Below are positions 40,342 through 52,300 of a stretch of 64,000 nt of DNA, piece after piece. The notes beneath the pieces were generated by a model. The model made no database searches, had not been told where the DNA came from, and saw only the letters and a program-made list of their open reading frames with translations. Origin of the DNA: Fistularia commersonii. Its lineage: Eukaryota; Chordata; Actinopteri; Syngnathiformes; Fistulariidae. The stretch spans positions 8,476,001-8,540,000 of the forward strand of contig JBBMNZ010000009.1 in NCBI GenBank assembly GCA_037954325.1. Direction: 5' to 3'. The position numbers and the translations under genes were made by a program. Each line of letters opens with the position of its first letter. The first letter of the stretch is position 1.

Positions 40342-43300
40342 GGGGGAGTTGTTTTCCCCTTGTCGTGTTACACAGCTGGGACATCCATGTGACAGGTAGT
40401 GTGTGGCACACAGGGGAGAAAACAGATCTTGCACATGCACGTGCGTATTTATCCCATCCCTCACACACAATGATCAGTAAACAAACTCTTGAAGCAAACA
40501 AGACAGGAAGGTAACCCATTACAGTTAGTGCATGGCAGTACAGAGGCCTTTGTCACTCACGGTAAACAAAAGTTAATATATCTATCATTTACAAATAAGC
40601 CTAAATGCATTAGATGATGTTTGAGGACATCATTGTATTCAAAAAGTTGTCTTACCTTTATCAATGGGACGACAGTCAGTTTTGTCCATCTCCTCTACCT
40701 TACCATCACCTCTGAGCACTTGAATCTGAAGAAAAAACGTAAATGTTGAACTGTCAGTCAGCTCATGAGCTAAATGCAAAACACAACAGTGTCTTAATAA
40801 CTCAAAAATATTCATCGTGCACATGCTAATGACACGTCTCTCTGTCTGTCCCTGTCAACCACCTCATTCCCCCTGATTTATGTTACAGTAGTTGCTTTCC
40901 GCTTCAACTTTGAGACACTTTTAAAGGATGTACTGGCGCAGAGATACGCTTTTCTTTTTTTTTAACAAATATTGACAGCCAGATTTTTTTGAGCAAACCA
41001 GCTGCTCTTCACCGGTAGAACATTCAGTTCCTTTCTTTTCTAAATGTGGTATTTATCAAAAGAAAGAGAAAAGACTGAAGCATCATCTGTTCTTTTCTTG
41101 TAGGCACTTGATAACTGACCATTTTCATTGGAAAAAACGAAATATTTTCAAGTTGTTTAAACACTCATGTTTAAACTTTTTCAAGCATTGCATTAGCTTG
41201 TCATTTTCACAAGATTCTTATGCTGAAGAGAATTTCCAAACCCCCACTGAGTGGCATTTCCTGAACAACTAACCTTTTTCATCTTGCACAGAAATGCCAT
41301 CATTGGCTGGAAATAGCTATCATAAATGATGGTAAGCCATACTAACATTGAGAAGAGACTGTAGACTGTGGCATCAAGAGGAAGATGTGTAGTCCTTTAT
41401 ACAGGTTTTCATAAGATTGTCATGTTAAAACCTGTAAACCTGTCATTTAAAATCTGTCTCTGAGGCTATTCATTTTTTCTCCTTCAAGAAGAGTTTCTTT
41501 TAGATGTTTACTCAAATTGAAGAGAACGCATTGTTCTGTAAATACTGAAATATATAAAGGCCAGCTGTGTTTGTGAGTCTGGGCTTATAAATACTTTATA
41601 ATCTATTTTGACTTGACCTGACAATATTGATACAGTCCTATGATTGGGTACCATCTGCAACATTCTTTTAGAGGTCACTAAATCCTACGCACCGGCCCAT
41701 TAATATCCAGACCCTCATACCCATTTGCCGGACAGTAAAAGAATAAAAATCTCTCATTTTAAAACATACACACAGATTCGTGAGTATAAACTTCTTGCAA
41801 ACTTAGGTATATTCCGTATGAAAATGCAAGGGCTTCCTTAATGTTTCCACTCACTAATTTGAGGATGCTTTGGTTTTGCAGTCTGTCTCTGAAGACCGCA
41901 ATATCGTCCAGAGGGCAGCTACCGGCCTCAGCGCGCACAGTCAGTGTCAGTAAGTCCATCCCGGGACAAAACCTCAGCATGTGGGTTCTGTCGGACCAAA
42001 CACACCAAACACCCGGAACAGGCCCCGACACCAGACCTGGAGTCCTGATAGGATTAAAGGAAGAGTCAAGGGAGAAATCAGAAGTGAAGAATGCACAGTA
42101 GCACTGAATTCATTTACTTTACTAAGTTATGAATCAGGCCTCAGTGTAGCTGATGTCTTCATTGTAAGTATACACTTAAATTCTTTTATCAGATACACAC
42201 TGCCTCAAGTCAAAAACTCTTAAGACCTGTCTGCATTTTATTTGATGATGTGACAAATATTGGAGAATTATTACAAGATGGGTTCCATTCAAATATATTT
42301 CAGATTTAAAACAAATATTCAGAGTGGTGTTCAAAGGAAGCGCTCCTTTCCATCGACTGCTGTTTTGCAACTAATCAGGAGTTTGGTTCTCCTCCCCTCA
42401 GGCCAGACATCCTGTTACTTTTCCCCTCATTTGTTCAGTTCAGTCTACATCACAGATCATATCAAAGTGGTTAATTGCTTACCGCATGTTCGTTTTCTTT
42501 AAAAGATGCTATAAACCATAGCTTTTATTCCTGCTTTGAACTTTTTTCACTCTCATATCAAATTATCTAAATATAATAACTCATCATAATAAAACCTCAT
42601 CATAAATTATTTCATCACTAAACTGATCACAATGGATGTCTTCTCTAAAGCTCGTTGAAGTTTTTGTTTTGTTTTGTTTTGTTTTTCTCAATAAGGGTAA
42701 CTTATTTTACAACAGGTATGACAAATTGCAAGCTTCTTGCATACTAACAAATTAATTTTCAAAAGGCTTTATCCCCACTATCTATTACTACAATGTTAAC
42801 AAAGTCAATAGAACATTATTTTTATCCAGATTGGACAAGAAATAGAGTTAAATCCCTACATGGCCAACATCTTGAACATGGCACAATCTCCTCTCTTGCT
42901 CTTCTCAGCCAGCTGAAGTGGTGTGTCCCCCTCCTCATTGGGTAACATCAATGCCCTTTGACCTCTGGGCTGATGGATTAGGAAACGGGAAAGTTGGACT
43001 AAACCTAAACGCACAGCAAGATGCAGGAGGGTTTCTTTGGGCTCTGCGTCAGTAGCTAAAGAGACAGAGAAAAAGAGGGATTATGAGAAAACGGAAATAA
43101 AATAAAAAAAATCAAAAAACAATTAGAATCACTGAGGGACCCGGGATAATTACAGTTTCAATAAGGGAACCAAAAAAACTCAGCGTTTACTATATACTAT
43201 GTTTCTTTCGTGTATCTCGGAAATATATGGAGCTCAAAGCAATTGATGTTCAAGGAAACATCATTTTAATGAAAATGTTATATCATTATACTATGACTTC

Positions 43301-46300
43301 ACCTCATCCTAGAGAGTAAACATTGAAATTTTGGCATTTTTCAATACTTTTAATTTACTCTCTTTGAAACTCACTTTACTCACTTTTCCCTAAGAAAATT
43401 TTGTAGGTCAGGTTATCGGAATAGATAGACATTATACTATTTGAGACTGACAAAGCATACCTGTGATTATTTATTTTTTCTTGTGTAGTCATCTAACATA
43501 TTTCGGCAAAGACTTTCCATTACGCAGTCAAACATGATTGTGTTTCAATTCTGGCTAATCCACAGGAGTAAGATGAATAGAAAAAATTAGTTCGCACATT
43601 AAAATAATTGTAAAGCCATTTTGGACTTGGCATCGACTTTCCCTGAGCTGTCAAAGTCATCACACCGATGAACGCGTCAGCCAAATGATCATGTATGTGG
43701 GGAATGTGTTGCAGTAGCTCAGCATGCGTGCAAAGGAATGTCAGCCCTCGGTGATGACACGTTGAAGTAAATCAGTCATTTTACTAGCTTGAAAAACTGG
43801 ATACTTCACTCCGATCACACCTGCGGTCAAACTGTTGCCTTATTGCCTTTTATGTTCATCTGAATGATGCTTCAGCATTCAACACACATCTTTTGGCACT
43901 TCTGTGCCAAAGGAATCAAATATCTTAGTTGGGGATTGCAGTAATAATTTCTGATTTGTAGTATAGGAGCATATTGGTCTACAAGCTGATTGACTTAATC
44001 TCACTTGGGCTGCAAAACAACAACTGATTCACTTTAAAAAGACAGTTTGCCCTCCAGTTTCCAAAATGCATTCTCAATAAGTTGGAGTTACTTGCGTTTC
44101 CTAATAAGGCCAGATTCATTTACATACTCTTTTATGAACTCATGCGTTGGAAATGCTAATAACAAGTGGCTTTTTATATCCTTGAAGTGAAGTGACAATG
44201 GGATGAAAGCTTCATTTGGGAGTGAGATACGTGAGAGAAAACAGTTTCCTGGTGGTAGTACCGTAGTTCTAGCAACTTTTGTTAATGATGCCTCTTCAGA
44301 GGAAAAAAAACACAGTGTGTTTCCGCTTCGCCATAGAATTACCTTTCAAACCCTGGAACTATGTGCAAATGAATCCCACTCATTTTCTGGTTCCCCTCCA
44401 ATTTGTTGCTGGACCCCCGAGATGAAACAAAACCCCACATCACCTCCACAATGATGCTGTTTAATTGTGACCCAGTTCCAGCAGACCGAGGAAAGTGAAT
44501 AGTGAACACCCTTTTCATCCCTTCATACAAAGTTCAACAAACAAGTATGTCATTGTCTTATCAACAAGCAAATAGTTCACAGGGGACACCAGGTCGACTG
44601 CTACTTCACATCAACGCCTCACCCATGTTTACCTTTGCTGAGCAGGTATAATAAAGAAGTCTGATTGATCACTGATTGCATGGAAAATAGAAAATACTTG
44701 ATGCAATGAAAGTATAAGCACCAAAAAGGTTGCTGCAGTTTTTAAAAGGCACGTCTTTGTTTTTGCTTATCGGTAATTGTTTTATATTCATAACTGCATT
44801 TGTAGCAGCTGAGACAATTTCAGCTTGATCAATTTTATATATTCCCTTGTTCCTTTTCAGGTACTGTTTAAGAGGTGTCATAATATTAGTTGCCTTGTTA
44901 CCAGTGTCAACTTCTCAATAAACACAGGAATGAAAATTATGTATTTCAATTTCTACTTTCAAATTCCATTATAGGGCATCACAATTACAATATGATCATT
45001 GTGTACCGATTTTCCGTCCTGCTCAAACAAAGTACAACTGTCCAACAAGAGGACATGAATTTCTTGTATATCCACCTAATGTCCCATTTCCTGTTTTGAG
45101 CAACTTACCCTGAACTTTTTCACAGTAGAAGCAGTCTTTAATTCAATTCAAACACAGAATTTGCTGATACATGTGTAGTGATTGGCATCATATAAGATTT
45201 CCACTTTCCCTACTTGGAATTATCAAAGTCACATATTTTGCATGCAATGGTCTATGTGTATATGTGTGTATATGTGTGTGTGTGGTGGGGGGCAGCAAAT
45301 GAGACTAGTGGGAGTTGACTTAATAAACACAAACAGTCTGCAAGACAACTCTAATCTGACTGAGGAAGAATAATGGCAGTAATTGCTTTGTCTTTGGAGC
45401 AAATGAGCCTCTGTGCAGCTGCAGCTGGCATGTCCTGGACATCATGTGATGAAGCGGTCCTGTGCTTTGTCTAGAGAACATATGAGGACTGTTTCGGCCT
45501 GTGTGTGTCTTGCTTTTGAAGTAGTCTAAGATCGTCTGTCTGTTAGGAGGATGTCAATTCACTTCATTATTTGGAGGTGATATTAGTGTATTTGGGTGAT
45601 TTGACGACAAAATTTTAACACACAATGTTTCATAGTTGGATGATAGACAGCAAACTCTCAATTGGACACATCTGAGTTTTAGATGTGTCACTGGAGTGGC
45701 AATAGAATCCATAAACTGCCAACTGTGACTTTACCTTCCCTGGGCTGATCATCGCAGTTCTTCCACTGCCGGGGGAAATCCATGTTAGCCATAGCTTGTG
45801 TGATCTTTTCATCCATCTGCCTGAGAGTGCTATCATTGACTGCATTTTGTTGGTAGTTCTCCTCGACCTCCTTGCGGTCTGACAGCCCAGCAGCGCTATC
45901 TTCTACAGATCCCGGAACAAACGTGGAAAATCTCTTCAGGACTTCCTGGCAGCTCTGGGGACCAAACTGGTCCGTGTTTGCTTTCAAGTACTCAGCCGCT
46001 TCCTGGGCAACATCTCCTACGTATTCAAGGCATTCTTCAACCTCGCATTGCCTGACTTGATCCTCTGCATAAAAGTATGGTATGACAGAGACAGTTTCCA
46101 CAAGGTCGTGACCTGTGACAAACAGAGAAAATCATGATTGAACAGCAAGCATGAGACAAAGATTTGAAGAGTTGCAGGCCTCAATGTCATAGGAGATTTC
46201 TATTCCTGCGTTGTATTCAGAGGAGAGGAGAAAAATGAGTCTGCCTACTAGAAATGTCAGGTGGTTACTTCTTTCCCTTTTATTGTAATTTGATTTTTCA

Positions 46301-49300
46301 AAAAATGACGGTTAAAATCACAAGCAGGCTGACCAGCTCCTGGCCAGGGCACAACTTGTGAACTAAATGCCTAGAGTTAGATATCAAAGATGAACACTTA
46401 ATAATAGCTCAACTATTAACCTCTACTTTTGAAGAATTTTACCTATTTGCCAGATCCTTGCAGATAATGAGTAGCCTATCTAAGTTCCAACTCATCGAAT
46501 TTACATTCCAACACATCTATCACCACTATGCATAATAATGATATCAAATTAGTTTTCAAAGCCCATACAGGGTGCAATGACTGAACTGAACACTTTAGTC
46601 AGTTGAGGGTTTGCCTGTTCAGGTTTGAACACATCAGAAATCGACAAATCTGATAGTAAGGACTTTAAATTCCTATTTCGCTACACCTGTGCACGGTTAT
46701 AGGGCTTGTTTGAAGAGGAGTTTGACAGCCAAAAAGATAGTAATCATAACAAAACAAAGTGACAAAAAAGGTGGTATTGATTATTGAGATGCTTGGCTGA
46801 GCAAAACCATAAACAAGATATAATCCTAAATATAGGCTTATCTTATTTATACAAAATTGGATTTTAATGGCTTGCAGTTGTATACACATATAACGAAGGG
46901 TGGAAAAACTAAACCCTATGGAATTGAACCAATGGATCCAAACCTGGTATGTTCAAAAGCAACAAAGAAAACTACACCAACCCCAGTTTCAGGTTTGCTT
47001 ACATACTGTACATGTATAGCTATTTTTCTTCCAAATGACACTGTACACACTACTAGATGCTAAAAATTTTTGTTTTTTAATCCAAACCCACGCTTTTATT
47101 GTTTTTTTTCTTGTTTCTAGAGAACATACTGAAACTTGACCCCATAGCCAAGTTACATACCTAACAGTTACATATGCAACCATGTACCCATAATTATCTA
47201 TTTTGAAACAGTGCCAGAGAACTTAAAACGATAAGAGATAATTTTGAAGGTGAGTAAAGGACCTACCAGGAACGATGAAGAACAGGTTGAGTTCATCACC
47301 TCTTCTTCTGGCTGTAGTCACATGTGTGAGTCTGGAGCCTTGTAGAACCACATAGAACTCTGCATTGCTCGGAGTAGCATCTCGTAACATGACACTGGCC
47401 TCAAGCTGTCCCTGAGATGAACAAAAATACATCCATTACATCTCCTTTGGACATGTCCTCACAAATAATATCTTTAATATAATTTTCTTTCATAATATTA
47501 TCATGTAATCAGTCTTGATAAAAACTATAGGTGCAGGGGAACAAAATATTAATGTTACCAATATATTGGAAGACTTCCTCTGACAATATGATCACATTAC
47601 ATCTTGAGATGTTTGTGAAAACAAAAAAAAATGATGTTTCATTATAATGAGATTCATAAATTATGTTATATCAGTTTGACTCCATATGGCCTTAATCAGC
47701 CCAACATCTCTCAACCTGCCACTGAAGTTGCTTCAACGGGGGAGAGGCCCCACAAGTAATTGTGTAAAACCTCATGCTGTGTACACAAACACACGTGCTA
47801 AGCCCTCTTAGCCTGCATACCCAGTATTATTTTCCTCAAGAGTCTGGCCCTTACAAAGAGGTCAAATTAGAGGGTATCTTTCAAGTTCAAGAGGGATTGC
47901 ATACTTGGAGTTCCAAGCATGTGCAATATCCTTATCTTCTGTTTTGTTGGACTCAGCTTTGGATTTTGTCTTGTGATTTATGAGTACATTCAGAATCCAT
48001 CCTAATTGTTAATACTCGAGGCTCAAACATCTGTCATGTTTCAACCTACCCTGACTGCCAGCATCAGCTTAACTTTATTTTAAGAATGTACTTCTATCCC
48101 CCTACATTACTGTCATTCTGACCTTTGGCAAACAGCAGCAGAATACAAAGGACAGAGACCCACAAACCAGTGGCACCCACCAGTTATTTATATTGTGTGG
48201 ACTTTATATTGTCGACATCTTTGACTTCAAAAAACACAAATAGTTTACTAGGGGTACTGAAATTCAACCTTTAAGATATGCAAGCCAAAGCTCTGCATAT
48301 TTGGTGTTCCATGACAGTGACAGATGACAAGTAACATTATGAAACTTCTGTTCATTTTCTGTTTCCAACAAAAAAATTGCCACTTCCAACACCATTAGCT
48401 TTTATTTCAGTATCTAAAATTACAGCTTCGGGAGGTAATGACTTCATGTACTTCACAGTTGGAAAAGTCTTTCCATATTATTGGCTGGCTCTGCAGTAGA
48501 AAGGTGCATATATTTTTGGAATCAGTGATACATGACCAGCGAAAATACCAAATGGGGGTTGGCGGCTCTCCTTTAATAAAGGGATAGAAACCCGATAAGT
48601 AACCCTAAAAGACCAAAGGGTCAAGCTGACTTTTCAGGGCCATCTAGTTGTTATATCAAAATTTGGTGAATCAAGTAGGTAGATAATAACAGGCAGCCCA
48701 AACTATTTACAGTCCGAGCACGTCAATGAAGCTTATTCCAAGGTCTTGCAGAAACTGCCTTTTTAGGTCTTCAAGGGTCCAATGGTTGCTAGTCAGGAAA
48801 CCATAACCCCTCCCCTGCAACCCCAACTTCAGCTGATATGTGTGGTACTCAGCTGCTGAGTATACAGCCTATGGAATATTGGTAATACACCACAAAGTTC
48901 AATTTCTATACATAGCTGCTTTCATGTTAATGAAAGTTTAAATGAAGGTTTCTGGACAAAAAACTAACAAAATTATTATAAAAATAGATCCAAAGTCACA
49001 ATACCGTTAAAAAGTGAATCATAAAAATTGATTTGCCAAGAAACTGGCATGATGTGTGGTTTAGGCCAGAGAGAAAGGTTAGCTGTGGGTATCAGCAAAA
49101 AACATGTAAATGGTGATATGAAATAATACACGAAGTTAGATCAGCATAAAGATTTAACACTTGTGCAATACTTTGATTCATAGAATAACAACTAATCATG
49201 ACTACCTCAAAAAATTCTACAACCATCAAAAAATACCAATGAAACAGCCAGAGATCTGAATGAGTGTTTGATCCACAAATCAAAGTTTAAATGAAAAAAT

Positions 49301-52300
49301 ATGTAGGGCGTCATCTAAAAGTACAACTGTTTAAATAGTTCTTGAATTGACATAGTTACACAATATTGTAGTTAAAAAAATGGGAAACATTTTTTACAAT
49401 ATAACATATTACATAGTACAGTGCTAACTGAGGAGGGAAATTGTGACACTCATATCAGACAAGGGTTATAATTGTACAACTCACATCAAGAAGGCTCCCT
49501 CCAGCAAACTATGGCCTTATTTAGTGTTGGCCTTATTGGGTGTTGTAAGTATGTTTAGCCATCCAAAACCTTATTTTGATCGCCGATTATGTTTTGGTTT
49601 GAATACTCGTGCATTCCCTAGCATTGAATAGGGGTACAATAAAGGTTCATAAGTTAAAGCATGGCCACTAAGCAAATGTCTCTATTTGACAAGGTGGAAA
49701 CAAAAACTTGCTAGACTTTGCCAGACTATGAAGAAAAGGGCTGTTGTACAAAATAGGGCTCTTTTATTCATTCTGCACCTTGCTGGAGCTCTGAGCTGTA
49801 ATTTGAGTCCATACAAATTCATGGACCGTAATGCAACAGACAACTTATGTTATTGGTTTGGACTGATAAGGGTTTGACTTGGGCTGCACTCTCTTAGCTT
49901 GTCATTTGCACAAAGTGGTTTGCTGCACAGCTACTTAATACACACTAAATGCTGTTTTGTTATCATTGATTGTTTTTCCAAGTTACTTTTCCAAGTTACA
50001 CAAAGATAAGCTCCTGGTCTGCAGGCTTCCTTTTTTCTGACAAGGCCAGTTACACAAAGGGCATCAATTATCACTTGGTAAGTCTTAGAAATTCATTTCA
50101 TTTAAATGTTGCAGAATGTCTTTATCATACTTTGCAGCCCACCCTTTGGACTAAGGAGACTTTTCTCTAGGGTTTTCATAAAAGATGTCATCTTATATAA
50201 ACTTAGTTCTATTTTTCATATTTTACTAAGGTAACATCCAGTAGTTTTTATTTCAGTTCTCCAACTGTGGTCTCCACTGTTTGGAAATTATTTATATATG
50301 GATACTGGATATAGATCTTCAAAAAAGATACAAACAACATGTGTCCACCTTCATTTTTAATGTCTCATGATTTTATTTTAAGTCCTGAAAGTTGGCTGTA
50401 GTTCCCATTATATTTTCCTAGCAATCTGCAGTGGCCTCAGATCCTATTGTTTTACAGACACCCAATTTGATAAGAGAGAATTTGGTTGATCCTCACTGTA
50501 TCTCTGGTGCCTTAGGGAAGAGAAGAGGATGTTTGGATGGTGGTAAAACGTCAGGCTTATTTGATCTATGGCCTTTTCTCCGGGGCTTTATCATGACAAA
50601 ACCTGATCCAGTAACAATGAAATATTCAACAGCTTGTGGCTTTAGCTCATGCCTCGCATATGGGCACTCCCACGTCAGCCATACTGTGTTGATCATGACA
50701 TACAATCATGCTGCAGTTTATCAAATATGCAATAGTTAAAAAAATAAAAATCTAAAAAAATAAAAGGTGATCAGGCTCTGTGTTATTTAAATGTGACTAG
50801 GTGGTGTTTTGTTCAGATCATTAAAACATAAACATGATATTATAACCTCCATGTGCTATTGTCCATTGACAGAGGAAAAACAACAACTGATCTATTCCCT
50901 GTGGTCTCTAGGAAACCAACAATCATCAGCTCTTGAGCTCTTTGCCATGATCTCCTGAGTGCAAAACGTTGGTGACGTCAGGGGAGCGGGATCACTGCAA
51001 CAACAAAAACAGCTCCCATAACAGGCAGTTCTCTTTGGTGAGAACCAGATACCGGTGGAGCCAGTATTTTTATTGTTTAGACTATTGGGAATTTTTTAGG
51101 TGTATCAATGTTAGCGGGAATGCAAAATAAAAATACAGCCTTTAACTGCCAATACTATCTTTGTTTTGTTGGCATTTTTCTCTTGGGTGTATAAAATAAA
51201 ACATTGCTTCCTGACTTCATTATAGTAATAGTGGCTGTGAAGCTCAAGAGAGCAAAAGATAGACAGAGAAATGGTGATAAGGCATTAATACTGACAATAA
51301 GATTACTATTTCTATGTTAACAATGGCATCTAGTCCTATTCTTGAAATGCTCCGTGAAAACAAGTGGATATCACCAAATATTACATGTACGTTATATGTC
51401 CTTATGATCCCAAGCTGTCTTCGAGCCAGACTTCATGACAACTTACTGAATTGATGAAGTGGTAATTCAGGTTTCTATTGCATGCTTGACTCCTCCAAAA
51501 CACTGACTCTGCTGACCTCCAGGTATAATGTCACTTTAACTGTAATTTTTCCTTTTTCTATTTCTTTTGCCTTTGCACATGTGTCCTTTTTTTCTCACAG
51601 GTAAGTATTACCTTCTAAAAGACTTACTAGCTTGTCAGTGGATTCAATTTTAGCAAAATGGAAATTGATCATGCACAAGCTTTAGTCAGTCAACAGTCAT
51701 GACAAATGACGATTTCAGGTACCATTCACTTGTTGGGTTTAATGCTGAAACATTACGATAATGCTATTTCACATTACTTCATATCCAACAGCCATAAGTT
51801 AATCTTATCTTATTTATATAAAGGTCAATTGTGAAAAATATACCTGTAGATACAAACTAAAATAACTTCTCAATATTGATGCATCCCTACAAAATGCTAA
51901 TTTATTCTTAAGAAAACACATCTCCTTGCTATGAGTTCCAAAAAAGGCCTCCGTTATGGTCACTTTGAATATGTGTGTGAGAAAAAGGGAAAATTTTGCT
52001 TGAACTAGTCATTAACACTCACATAATCTAATAAATCAAGCCCAGTAAAGTGCAGGAGAATGTCTAAAAGTATTTCAAACATTTCTAAGTCACACAACGT
52101 TGCAAAGACATGAACGTTGTTCACATGTGCGCTTAGAGAAACTCAATGGTTTGAAATCTTAAAGGAGATTGGAGGATGACAACCGGCATTGTACAGAAAG
52201 CCTTTTCTCATACTCTGCTCAGACACATGCCTCCGATTTAATCTTCTGTGCAAATGAGATACTAATAACGAGGCTACATGTCAGGCTGTCAGTGAAACTG

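Noticed and set aside
50431..50739. 102-codon + strand frame in the longest intron
   Set aside because: No splice borders, no recognisable domain, and its length is within chance expectation.
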